The notes beneath the pieces were generated by a model. The model saw nothing but the letters and a program-made list of their open reading frames with translations, was not told the origin of the DNA and searched no databases. Of a DNA stretch of 19,422 bases, positions 13,569-19,422 are shown one piece after another. Made by a program: the position numbers and the translations under genes. Source of the stretch: Myxococcota bacterium (GTDB lineage Bacteria; Myxococcota_C; UBA6777); contig CAUJFU010000160.1 of NCBI GenBank assembly GCA_963169055.1, positions 1 through 19,422 on the forward strand. The letters run 5' to 3'. Positions within the stretch are counted from its first letter, which is position 1. Each line of letters starts with the position of its first letter.

Positions 13569-14948
13569 CTAGGCTTGGAGAGAGTGGAGTGTGCGTAAAA
13601 AGGCGGTGCGGAGGGCGTCTTGGTGTCGGTGCTGTCTGTGATGGACGATCCATTGGCCGTTGACGAGCGTCCCGAGGCGAGCGCAAGCATCGGAGGCGTA
13701 CACGATGGTGGAGAGGCGACGTTCGGAGGGGGCGGCTGCAAGGAGAGGATGGTGGGCATCGTAGACCACAGCATCAAGTGGTTGGCCGATGGCAAAGGGC
13801 GGTGCGGTGTGGCCGTTGGCGGCGCGTCCGTTTTGGATGGCGTATTGGAGTGCGATCTGGCCGCTGTCTTGGTCGCCGTGGATGCAGAGGCGGTTGCGTT
13901 TTTGGCGGCGTAGGCGCTGCACATAATCCATCCAACGGAGTTCTTCGCACAGATCGATCCCGATGTGGCTGTCTGTGCCGATGCTCCAGCGTCCACTAGC
14001 TTCCATGAAGGTGCGTAGTGGGAAAAAGCCATCCCCGAGGTTGCCTTCGGTGGAAGGGCAAAGCACGACATGAGCGCCGCTTTGGGCGAGTGCGCGGGCT
14101 TCTTCATCGAGGATGTGTGTGGCGTGGATCAAGTGGTAGCGCGCATCCAGAGGTAGGTGTTGAAGTAGCCAAGCGACGGGCCTTTCGCCGAGATGGGCAA
14201 GGCAATCATCGACTTCTTTTTGTTGTTCGGAGGCGTGAATGTGGCGGATGAGCGTTGGATCGGCTTGGGAAAAGATCGTCTGTGCGTCTTCGGCGGTGGC
14301 GGCGCGTAGAGAGTGAACAGCCACACCAAGGCGTGCATGATCCGCAGAAGAGACCGCTGTTCGGCTGCTTTCAAGCAGATCGAAAAAGTCTTCGACGGAA
14401 GCGGAGACAAAGCGACGTTGTTGAGGTTGGGCAGGTTTTCCGAAACCTCCGCGCTGATAAAACGTGGGGATCAGCGTGATCTTGATGCCTGCACGAGCGG
14501 CAGCAGCGATCAGTCGCTGCCCCATCTCAGCCTTGTTTTCGTAGGGATAGCCGTTTGTATCGTGATGAAGGTAATGGAACTCTGCGACCGAAGTATAACC
14601 ACAAGCAGCCATTTGTGCGTAGAGCATCGCGGCGATATCTTCCATTGCATCGGGCGAAACGGTCAGCGCAAGCCGATACATGGTTTCTCGCCATGTCCAA
14701 AAGTCATCCTCAAGGGCATGAGTGGGGAGATGTTCTGCAAGACCGGCCATCGCGTATTGGAAAGCGTGCGAGTGTGCGTTGTGGTAGCCCGGTAAAGCGA
14801 AACCTGCGATGCGCTCGGCAGGTTGATCGTGTGCAGGTGTGGTGGAAACAGCGGCGATCATGCCCTTGCTATCGAGGGCGACGTAGGCGGGTGTGATCCA
14901 TTGGGTGGTATCCCACAGTGCGTCAAAACGAAGGATGCGGTAGTACAC
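13569..14948 (-). CDS. hutF: Formimidoylglutamate deiminase
   Basis: This 459-residue amidohydrolase hydrolyses N-formimidoyl-L-glutamate to N-formyl-L-glutamate and ammonia, the fourth step of the five-step histidine pathway. Metal and catalytic residues are visible: HNAHSH (His59 and His61), HIHASEQ (His238, Glu241), HATHIL (His275) and GTDSH (Asp326). FATVCPSTEG-like text here reads VVLCPSTEGNLGDGFFPL, followed by SIGTDSHIGIDLCEELRWMD, both strongly typical of HutF rather than guanine or cytosine deaminases. I chose the GTG at 14948 because GGAGG lies five bases upstream; the TTG/ATG at 14963-14958 overlap that site. The hutG gene lies upstream on the same strand, 282 bases away across a structured repeat and tandem repeats. 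Confidence 0.93.
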   Translation of the reverse strand: MYYRILRFDALWDTTQWITPAYVALDSKGMIAAVSTTPAHDQPAERIAGFALPGYHNAHSHAFQYAMAGLAEHLPTHALEDDFWTWRETMYRLALTVSPDAMEDIAAMLYAQMAACGYTSVAEFHYLHHDTNGYPYENKAEMGQRLIAAAARAGIKITLIPTFYQRGGFGKPAQPQQRRFVSASVEDFFDLLESSRTAVSSADHARLGVAVHSLRAATAEDAQTIFSQADPTLIRHIHASEQQKEVDDCLAHLGERPVAWLLQHLPLDARYHLIHATHILDEEARALAQSGAHVVLCPSTEGNLGDGFFPLRTFMEASGRWSIGTDSHIGIDLCEELRWMDYVQRLRRQKRNRLCIHGDQDSGQIALQYAIQNGRAANGHTAPPFAIGQPLDAVVYDAHHPLLAAAPSERRLSTIVYASDACARLGTLVNGQWIVHHRQHRHQDALRTAFLRTLHSLQA

Positions 14949-14992
14949 AAAAACCTCCATCAAATTTTCTTGTCGAGGATGGATGCCGTTGG

Positions 14993-15131
14993 GGTTTGTT
15001 CTGTGGGGCGTTGCCCCACACCCCAGAAGGGAGCGCGGCTCCCTTCACCCCGTATCGGCGAAGACAGCATCGCTTGATCGAAAAACGACGCTGTCGCTTG
15101 AAGGGCCGCGAACACGGGGGTTTTGGTTCAC
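14993..15131 (-). repeat. Structured repeat, copy D (best-preserved stems)
   Basis: In minus orientation the copy contains CCCGTGTTCGCGG, then GACAGCGTCG pairing with CGATGCTGTC (one G-T pair), then a perfect 9-bp stem (15026-15046, arms GAAGGGAGC and GCTCCCTTC) and a perfect 8-bp stem (15002-15020, arms TGTGGGGC and GCCCCACA). No terminal inverted repeat is visible. It lies between hutG and hutF, on the same strand as both. Confidence 0.75.
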
Positions 15132-15150
15132 GACATTGCCTCTATTGTAT

Positions 15151-15255
15151 GAGAAGATATCTACAAGGTTGTAGAAGAATCAAGTGAGAAGATATCTACA
15201 AAGTTGCAGAAGAATCAAGTGAGAAGATATCTACAAGGTTGCAGAAGACTCAAGG
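15151..15255. repeat. Three tandem 35-bp repeats overlapping the hutG stop codon
   Basis: Units start at 15151, 15186 and 15221 with GAGAAGATATCTACAA. They differ at only a few positions. The third unit contains the end of hutG, including its TAG stop (15233-15231) and the last eight or so codons, so the tail of the gene has been duplicated twice downstream. Confidence 0.85.
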
Positions 15256-16067
15256 AGATCGGCAAGCGCGATCAGTGTATTTTGAAGGATCTGGCGAATG
15301 GTTTGAGCGCGTGTGGGTTCGTAGGTGGTGGTGTCTTCGTCCATGTAGAGCGTTTTGGCCATTTCCAATTGAAGGGCATGAACGGATTGATGGGGGCGGC
15401 CAAAGTGACGGGTGATGTAGCCACCTTTGAAGGGTTCGTTGTGAGAAAGAGCGTAGGGGCCGTTGGATAGGTGTGTTTGAGCTAGCTCGATCAAGGCGGA
15501 TGCTGCGGTTTTTCCATCTTGGTCACCGAGGATCAGATCGGGGAAAGGTTGGGTGCGGATGGTGGGGACGTATCGACGGATGGAATGGGCATCCCACAAC
15601 AAGACGCGAGGGAATTGTTGACGGAGTTGTGTGATCAAGAGGTCGATCTGTTGGTGGTAGGGTTCAAAATAGCGGGTTTTGCGCTCTTGGATGGCGTGTT
15701 GATCGGGGGGAGCGCCGAGATAGAGGGGTTGATCGGCAAATGTGCGTGTCGGAACCAGTTCTGTGATCACGCGGCCATCGTTGTAAAGAGGCTTGCCTTC
15801 GGGGTCGCGGTTGATATCGATCACATAGCGGCTGTAGTGGGCGTAGATCAGAGTGATGCCGAGATGTGGGGCAAAGTCGTACAGTTGATGAACAAACCAA
15901 TCGGTATCTTCGGGATGTTGGGTGTGTTGTGGCGCGTAGAGATCGCGGATATCGTCAGGGAAAGCGGTTCCACAATGAGGGACGCTCACAAGGATCGGTC
16001 GAAGCGGCGCGGTGGGATGGACGATGTGATAGGGAGGGACAGATGTATCGAGTCGGTGGGCTGACAT
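15231..16067 (-). CDS. hutG: N-formylglutamate amidohydrolase
   Basis: The 278-residue enzyme hydrolyses N-formyl-L-glutamate to glutamate and formate, the final step of the HutF-dependent histidine route. Family marks are VSVPHCGTAFPDD (28-39), EDTDWFVHQLYDF (53-65), RYVIDINRDPEG (80-91), LLWDAHSIRRYVP and GGYITRHFG. These cover the metal-binding His and Asp residues expected for the FGase fold. The ATG at 16067 has AAAGG eight bases upstream; 21 extra in-frame codons further upstream lack family similarity. It lies upstream of hutF on the same strand, which fits a shared catabolic unit. The 3' end lies in three tandem 35-bp repeats. The hutH, hutU and hutI genes are not in this window. Confidence 0.92.
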   Translation of the reverse strand: MSAHRLDTSVPPYHIVHPTAPLRPILVSVPHCGTAFPDDIRDLYAPQHTQHPEDTDWFVHQLYDFAPHLGITLIYAHYSRYVIDINRDPEGKPLYNDGRVITELVPTRTFADQPLYLGAPPDQHAIQERKTRYFEPYHQQIDLLITQLRQQFPRVLLWDAHSIRRYVPTIRTQPFPDLILGDQDGKTAASALIELAQTHLSNGPYALSHNEPFKGGYITRHFGRPHQSVHALQLEMAKTLYMDEDTTTYEPTRAQTIRQILQNTLIALADLLESSATL

Positions 16068-16239
16068 CGTGGATACCTTTCTGCGGGCGTGGGGGTAGTG
16101 GTTGTGTGGTCGTAGGCTACGGTACATCAAAACTCAAGAGCGGATTTGTGTGGGCGGTGGTGATGGCGCGGTCGTAGGCTTGGGCTTTTTGGGAAGACCT
16201 TTCTGTCGGTGAGGACGGAGGGGCGGGATAGACGGGAGT

Positions 16240-16893
16240 TTAGGAGGGTTTGACGATCTTGATGTTGAAATCGGCGGAGCCAAGGCATCCCCAGAGGCGT
16301 ATCCACAACAAGAGATAAGATTCTGTTCCACGTGCGGTCGTGATATCTCCGAGATCGATCACGCTTTTCCAACCGAAGCCGTTTTTGAGCAACGCGGTGA
16401 CTTGGGCCTTGGCGTCGGCATCGTTGCCGCTGACAAAGACATCGTGATCCGCTCCAAGTCTTGCGGGATCGATCATCACGGGATTGCCGATGGTGTTGAG
16501 CGACTTGACGACCTTGGTTTCGGGAAAAGCCGCTTGGATGCGTTCGCCGAGAGAGTCGTTGCCCGAGACAAAGAGAGTGGGTGGCATGCCTTTGGAAAAG
16601 TCGAGTGGATTCGTGATATCCACCAAGATCTTTCCTTTGAGGTTGTCGGTACCTGCGGCATGGAGGATATCGAGAGCGGCGTGCCCGAGTCCACAGTGAA
16701 AGAGCATCTCCCCAAACGCCGCTGCATCGGCAAAACTGCCTTCTGAAGCGCCTGCGCCGGCTTTTTGAACCCATTCGACGGCTTTTTCGTTGCCTGCTTG
16801 TCTACTGCCCATCTTGACGCTGTGTCCGAGAGAAACAAGTTTGCTACCGATGGCTTGTCCGACCATTCCTGTCCCAAAGATTCCGAATTTCAT
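16240..16893 (-). CDS. NADP(H)/F420-binding Rossmann oxidoreductase-like protein
   Basis: The 217-residue protein begins with [19 protein letters not shown], a dinucleotide-binding GxGxxG fold, followed by the phosphate-binding [10 protein letters not shown], which fits [16 protein letters not shown] and [16 protein letters not shown] are typical of the F420_oxidored family (NADPH:F420 reductase and relatives). Many bacterial members probably do not use F420 but act as NADP-dependent reductases of unknown substrate. GGAG lies nine bases before the ATG at 16893. The same frame stays open upstream to 17610, but that part is His/Arg-rich antisense of the CBS gene and is not part of the protein. 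It is divergent from the CBS gene and 172 bases upstream of hutG; a joint role with histidine breakdown is not evident. Confidence 0.85.
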   Translation of the reverse strand: MKFGIFGTGMVGQAIGSKLVSLGHSVKMGSRQAGNEKAVEWVQKAGAGASEGSFADAAAFGEMLFHCGLGHAALDILHAAGTDNLKGKILVDITNPLDFSKGMPPTLFVSGNDSLGERIQAAFPETKVVKSLNTIGNPVMIDPARLGADHDVFVSGNDADAKAQVTALLKNGFGWKSVIDLGDITTARGTESYLLLWIRLWGCLGSADFNIKIVKPS

Positions 16894-17169
16894 ACAACCA
16901 CGCTCCTTTGTCTGGAAAAAGTCTTGCTCTGTGTTGTGGTGAGGCAGACGATGTTTGTGCGAGAGCAGGTGGAGTGTAGGAGGAGCAGGTTCAGATTGTC
17001 TAGAGGCCCGTATGTGTGGAGGGCTGCTCTCTTGACATCGATCAGTATCCCCCTTGATGGTGAGGCGTTGCATTTGTGTGCAAAGCGGTAATGTAGAAGT
17101 ATCGTGCGTCGAAGTATGTGCTGTTTGCTCCAGCACAGCGCACAAGATACACAGCGTAAGGAGGCTGCG

Positions 17170-17550
17170 ATGTTGGCAAGAGATGTGATGACGACGTCCC
17201 CTGTGACGGCCCAAGTGAACAATCGTCTGCGCGAAGTGCGGGATTGGATGTTTTCGACGGGGATTCGGCATATCCCTGTGGTGCATGAGGGCGAGTTGGT
17301 GGCGTATTTGAGTGATCGGGATATCCACGATGACGGCGCGGGGCTTGAGGCCAAGCTGGACGAGTGGGTGAGCGATCTGATGCGCGGTCAAACGGTGACG
17401 GTCTCGCCCGAAGCATCGCTGAAACAGGTGATGCAGATCATGTTGGACAACAAGCTCAGTTCGATCCCTGTCGTCAACGAGGCGCGGCAGTTGTTGGGAG
17501 TGGTGAGTTATCTCGATATCTTCCGCTGCTTGTTGGCGGAAATGCTCTAG
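17170..17550 (+). CDS. CBS-domain pair protein
   Basis: The 126-residue protein consists of two CBS domains and nothing else. The first runs from [15 protein letters not shown] to about residue 55, with GIRHIPVV and [10 protein letters not shown]. The second starts near [18 protein letters not shown] and includes [25 protein letters not shown]. Such stand-alone pairs bind adenine nucleotides or SAM as energy sensors and may regulate another protein. AAGGAGG lies five bases before the ATG at 17170, one of the best ribosome binding sites in the window. It is a single gene, divergent from the Rossmann protein gene and followed by structured repeat copy C. Confidence 0.9.
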   Translation: MLARDVMTTSPVTAQVNNRLREVRDWMFSTGIRHIPVVHEGELVAYLSDRDIHDDGAGLEAKLDEWVSDLMRGQTVTVSPEASLKQVMQIMLDNKLSSIPVVNEARQLLGVVSYLDIFRCLLAEML

Positions 17551-17586
17551 GTTTCGGCTGTCTATTATTGAAAATACCCTATGTAC

Positions 17587-17760
17587 GGATAAGATCGACG
17601 CAGTTGCCAAAAAAAGCCGTGTTCGCGAACGCCCAAGCGACAGAGTCGTTGTTTGGAAAACGACGATCTTTTCGCCAATACGGGGTCAAGGGAGCCGCGC
17701 TAAGGAAGTGGGGCGTGGGGTTTCACCCCACAAGACGAAGTCTAGCTGTGTCAGTCCTAT
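17587..17760 (+). repeat. Structured MITE-like repeat, copy C
   Basis: The left end (GGATAAGATCGACGCAG) has drifted from ATAGGACTTACGCAG; the right end TGTCAGTCCTAT is well kept. Inside are AAAAAAAGCCGTGTTCGCG, the GTCGTT/AACGAC second stem (17646-17665 region), an eroded third stem and GTGGGG/CCCCAC with a five-base loop. The element ends immediately before the kmo ribosome binding site. Confidence 0.7.
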
Positions 17761-17775
17761 ATGGAGCAAAATTTG

Positions 17776-19143
17776 ATGAGTGAGATGCGCGGCGAGGCGG
17801 TGATCGTGGGAGCGGGGCTGGTCGGATCGCTGTTGGCGATTTTTTTGCGGCAGCGTGGGATGTCTGTGCATGTGTTTGAGAAGCGCCCTGATATGCGTAA
17901 ACGCTCGGTGGATGGGGGGCGATCGATTAACTTGATTGTGACATCCCGAGGTCTCGCTGCATTGGAGCGGGTGGGGCTTCGCGAGGCCGTGTTGGCGATC
18001 ACAGTGCCTGTGTATGGTCGAATGATCCACGATCTGCAAGGTGGACAAGTGTATCAGTCGTACAGCAAGGACGATACACAATGCAATTACTCTGTATCGC
18101 GATCTGAATTAAACGCTCTTTTGTTGGAACATGCGGAAAGGGCGGGGGCGACACTACATTTTGAGTGCGTCTTGGAGCGTGTGGATGTGGTTTCGGGGGA
18201 GTTGGTCTTTGGGGATCGGGTGGTGCGGGCGGAACAGATCTTTGCGACGGATGGGGCGGGTTCAGCGGTGCGCCGTTCGTTGGTCGAACAAGCGTATGTG
18301 ACGGAGCGCGTGGAGTTTCTTTCTCACGGATACAAGGAGCTTTTGATTCCAGCGGCAGAGGAGGGGAGAGATGGTCTTGATCTGCGGGCGTTGCACATCT
18401 GGCCGCGTGGCGAACACATGTTGATGGCCTTGCCGAACCAAGATGGCAGCATGACGGCGACGCTGTATTTGGCGAATGAAGGCCCGTTGAGTTTTGCGGC
18501 GCTGGACACAAAAGAAGCTGTGTTGGGGTATTTTCTGCGATATTTTCCAGATGTTGTGGCGCAGATCCCGACCTTGGTCGCTTCGTTTCAGGCGAATCCT
18601 GTGGGGTTGTTGGGAACGGTGTATAGCGGGCCTTGGCACGTGGGAGATCGGGTGCTGCTGTTGGGGGACGCGGCGCATGGGATCGTGCCTTTTTTTGGGC
18701 AAGGGATGAATTGCGGGTTTGAGGATTGTTTGTGTTTGGATGACCTGATGGAGGAGATGCAAGAACAGCCGCGTGCGCGGTTATTTGAAGCCTTTACGCA
18801 GGAACGCAAGCCGAACGGTGACGCGATCGCGGCGTTGGCGTTGGAAAACTTTGTGGAGATGCGCGACAAAGTCGGCGATCAGGGATTCTTGTTGCAAAAA
18901 GCTGTGGAAGGGCTGTTGGGACGGATGTTTCCAACGCTGTACTTGTCGCGGTACTCGATGGTGACGCATTCGTTGATCCCGTATCGATGGGCACAACAAG
19001 CTGGTGAGATCCAACAAGCGATCTTGCGAGAGCTATGCGCAGGGATCGAGCGCGTCGAACAAGTCGATCTGCAACGTGCGGAGGAACTCTTGCGCGAAAA
19101 GCTGCTGCCTTTTTGGCAAGCGCATCAGATCGCGTTGGCGTGA
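17776..19143 (+). CDS. kmo: Kynurenine 3-monooxygenase
   Basis: This 455-residue FAD monooxygenase hydroxylates L-kynurenine to 3-hydroxykynurenine using NADPH and oxygen, a step of tryptophan breakdown and of the kynurenine route to NAD. It shows AVIVGAGLVGSLLA (FAD fold, GAGLVG at residues 12-17), RSVDGGRSINL, and the family-specific GDAAHGIVPFFGQGMNCGFE (297-316). LYLSRYSMVTHSLIPY further on is typical of KMO and not of other aromatic hydroxylases. I chose the ATG at 17776 because GGAG (17763-17766) lies nine bases upstream; an ATG at 17761 would adjoin the repeat end and lacks a ribosome binding site. No other kynurenine gene (kynA, kynB, kynU, haaO) is in view. Confidence 0.93.
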   Translation: MSEMRGEAVIVGAGLVGSLLAIFLRQRGMSVHVFEKRPDMRKRSVDGGRSINLIVTSRGLAALERVGLREAVLAITVPVYGRMIHDLQGGQVYQSYSKDDTQCNYSVSRSELNALLLEHAERAGATLHFECVLERVDVVSGELVFGDRVVRAEQIFATDGAGSAVRRSLVEQAYVTERVEFLSHGYKELLIPAAEEGRDGLDLRALHIWPRGEHMLMALPNQDGSMTATLYLANEGPLSFAALDTKEAVLGYFLRYFPDVVAQIPTLVASFQANPVGLLGTVYSGPWHVGDRVLLLGDAAHGIVPFFGQGMNCGFEDCLCLDDLMEEMQEQPRARLFEAFTQERKPNGDAIAALALENFVEMRDKVGDQGFLLQKAVEGLLGRMFPTLYLSRYSMVTHSLIPYRWAQQAGEIQQAILRELCAGIERVEQVDLQRAEELLREKLLPFWQAHQIALA

Positions 19144-19177
19144 TGCCTCTAGGATTTCGGATGGCTTCTGTGGGAGG

Positions 19178-19214
19178 GATACGAGTTCCGAGAGAAGTGT
19201 GATCGAAGGGTCGT
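19178..19214. repeat. 37-bp dispersed repeat (partner at 4367-4403)
   Basis: It shares GATACG and AAGTGTGATCGAAGGG with 4367-4403, 31 of 37 positions by hand alignment, same orientation. Here it lies about 35 bases after the kmo stop codon. Confidence 0.4.
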
Positions 19215-19401
19215 GCGATCCGCTGTAGACGCCCTGTGATCGGGCAGCAACAGGGGGCTAACACTCGGACACATTGTCTGTAAAGCCCATCCAGCGGGGG
19301 AGTTCTGGCATGGGCAGATTTCGTATCACCCCACGGGCATCGGGTGAAGAAAAGAGACTGAACTGTCATACCGATACGAAAAAGGCCGTTGTTGCCTGCG
19401 C

Positions 19402-19422
19402 GGGCGGTTCCCGAACCGCCCC
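19402..19422. repeat. Hairpin repeat, second family (right window edge)
   Basis: GGGCGGTT and AACCGCCC pair perfectly around CCCG and are followed by C at the window end. The form GGGCxxTT/AAxxGCCCC parallels the hairpin at 2-23, so this is probably the start of another copy that continues beyond the window. Confidence 0.5.

Larger units (their letters stand above)
19144..19422. other. Gene-free right edge with repeat fragments
   Basis: This 279-base stretch after kmo has no credible gene. It holds the 37-bp dispersed repeat (19178-19214), a degenerate copy of the second hairpin family (about 19237-19332, ending GCAGATTTCGTAT) and a perfect hairpin at the end. No clear intrinsic terminator for kmo is visible. 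Confidence 0.5.

Noticed and set aside
15151-15255. Regular 35-bp repeats suggesting a CRISPR array.
   Set aside because: Units are directly adjacent with no spacers and no cas genes are nearby; it is a simple tandem duplication of a gene end.
16068-16239. Promoter or gene between the Rossmann protein gene and hutG.
   Set aside because: Only a weak TTGAGT-17-TACGAC candidate and a duplicated GGTCGTAGGCT were seen; neither is strong enough to annotate.
17021-17100. Possible promoter for the CBS gene (TTGACA near 17033).
   Set aside because: The -35 box is good but the hexamer 17 bases further (TGATGG) is poor, and no better -10 is found, so no promoter is listed.
16894-17610. Upstream extension of the Rossmann protein frame to 17610.
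   Set aside because: The extra 239 codons are antisense to the CBS gene and its leader, while a strong ribosome binding site and the canonical MKFGIFGTG start lie at 16893.

Overview
The window reads as a chromosomal stretch of a Gram-negative bacterium with GC content in the mid-50s (judged by eye). Reasons are four predicted exported proteins with lipobox-like signal peptides (three of them in one iron/heme-type operon), a membrane-linked FAD glycerol-3-phosphate dehydrogenase, and catabolic genes for histidine and kynurenine. A myxobacterial or other 'deltaproteobacterial' lineage would fit, but nothing here proves it. I saw no rRNA, tRNA, CRISPR array or transposase gene.

Layout. Positions 1-7076 are almost all on the minus strand. 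Reading in the direction of transcription: a GlpD-type glycerol-3-phosphate dehydrogenase (7076-5373), an alpha/beta hydrolase (5279-4404), an acetamidase/formamidase-family protein (4187-3213), a possible tiny ORF, a membrane-anchored dual-specificity-type phosphatase (ending at 2190), an amidohydrolase (2116-1244) coupled to a lipoprotein of unknown function (1239-544), and a hicB antitoxin gene with its own promoter (291-73). The hicB gene overlaps what looks like the first codons of a hicA gene that runs straight into an intergenic repeat. Positions 7597-13319 form a plus-strand operon: promoter, imelysin lipoprotein, di-heme DUF1111 protein, second imelysin lipoprotein, HTTM (vitamin-K-carboxylase-like) membrane protein. 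This gene set recurs in bacteria around imelysin/IrpA proteins and is thought to concern iron or heme handling at the cell envelope; its biochemistry is unsolved. Positions 16893-13569 are again minus: an F420/NADP-binding Rossmann protein, hutG and hutF. HutF and HutG perform the last two steps of the five-step histidine pathway (formimidoylglutamate to formylglutamate to glutamate plus formate). A CBS-pair protein (17170-17550) and kynurenine 3-monooxygenase (17776-19143) close the window on the plus strand.

The most unusual content lies between the genes. A family of about 120-175 bp elements occurs at least eight times (full, degenerate or partial). Each shares a conserved order of stem-loops whose sequences vary while base pairing is largely kept. 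Three copies also carry the terminal inverted repeat ATAGGACTTACGC, as a MITE would. One full copy is inserted after a partial copy, one has a candidate 4-bp target duplication, and two abut the ribosome binding sites of the next gene. A second hairpin repeat lies at both window ends. Other repeats are three tandem 35-bp units that include the hutG stop codon and four tandem 18-residue units inside the HTTM protein.
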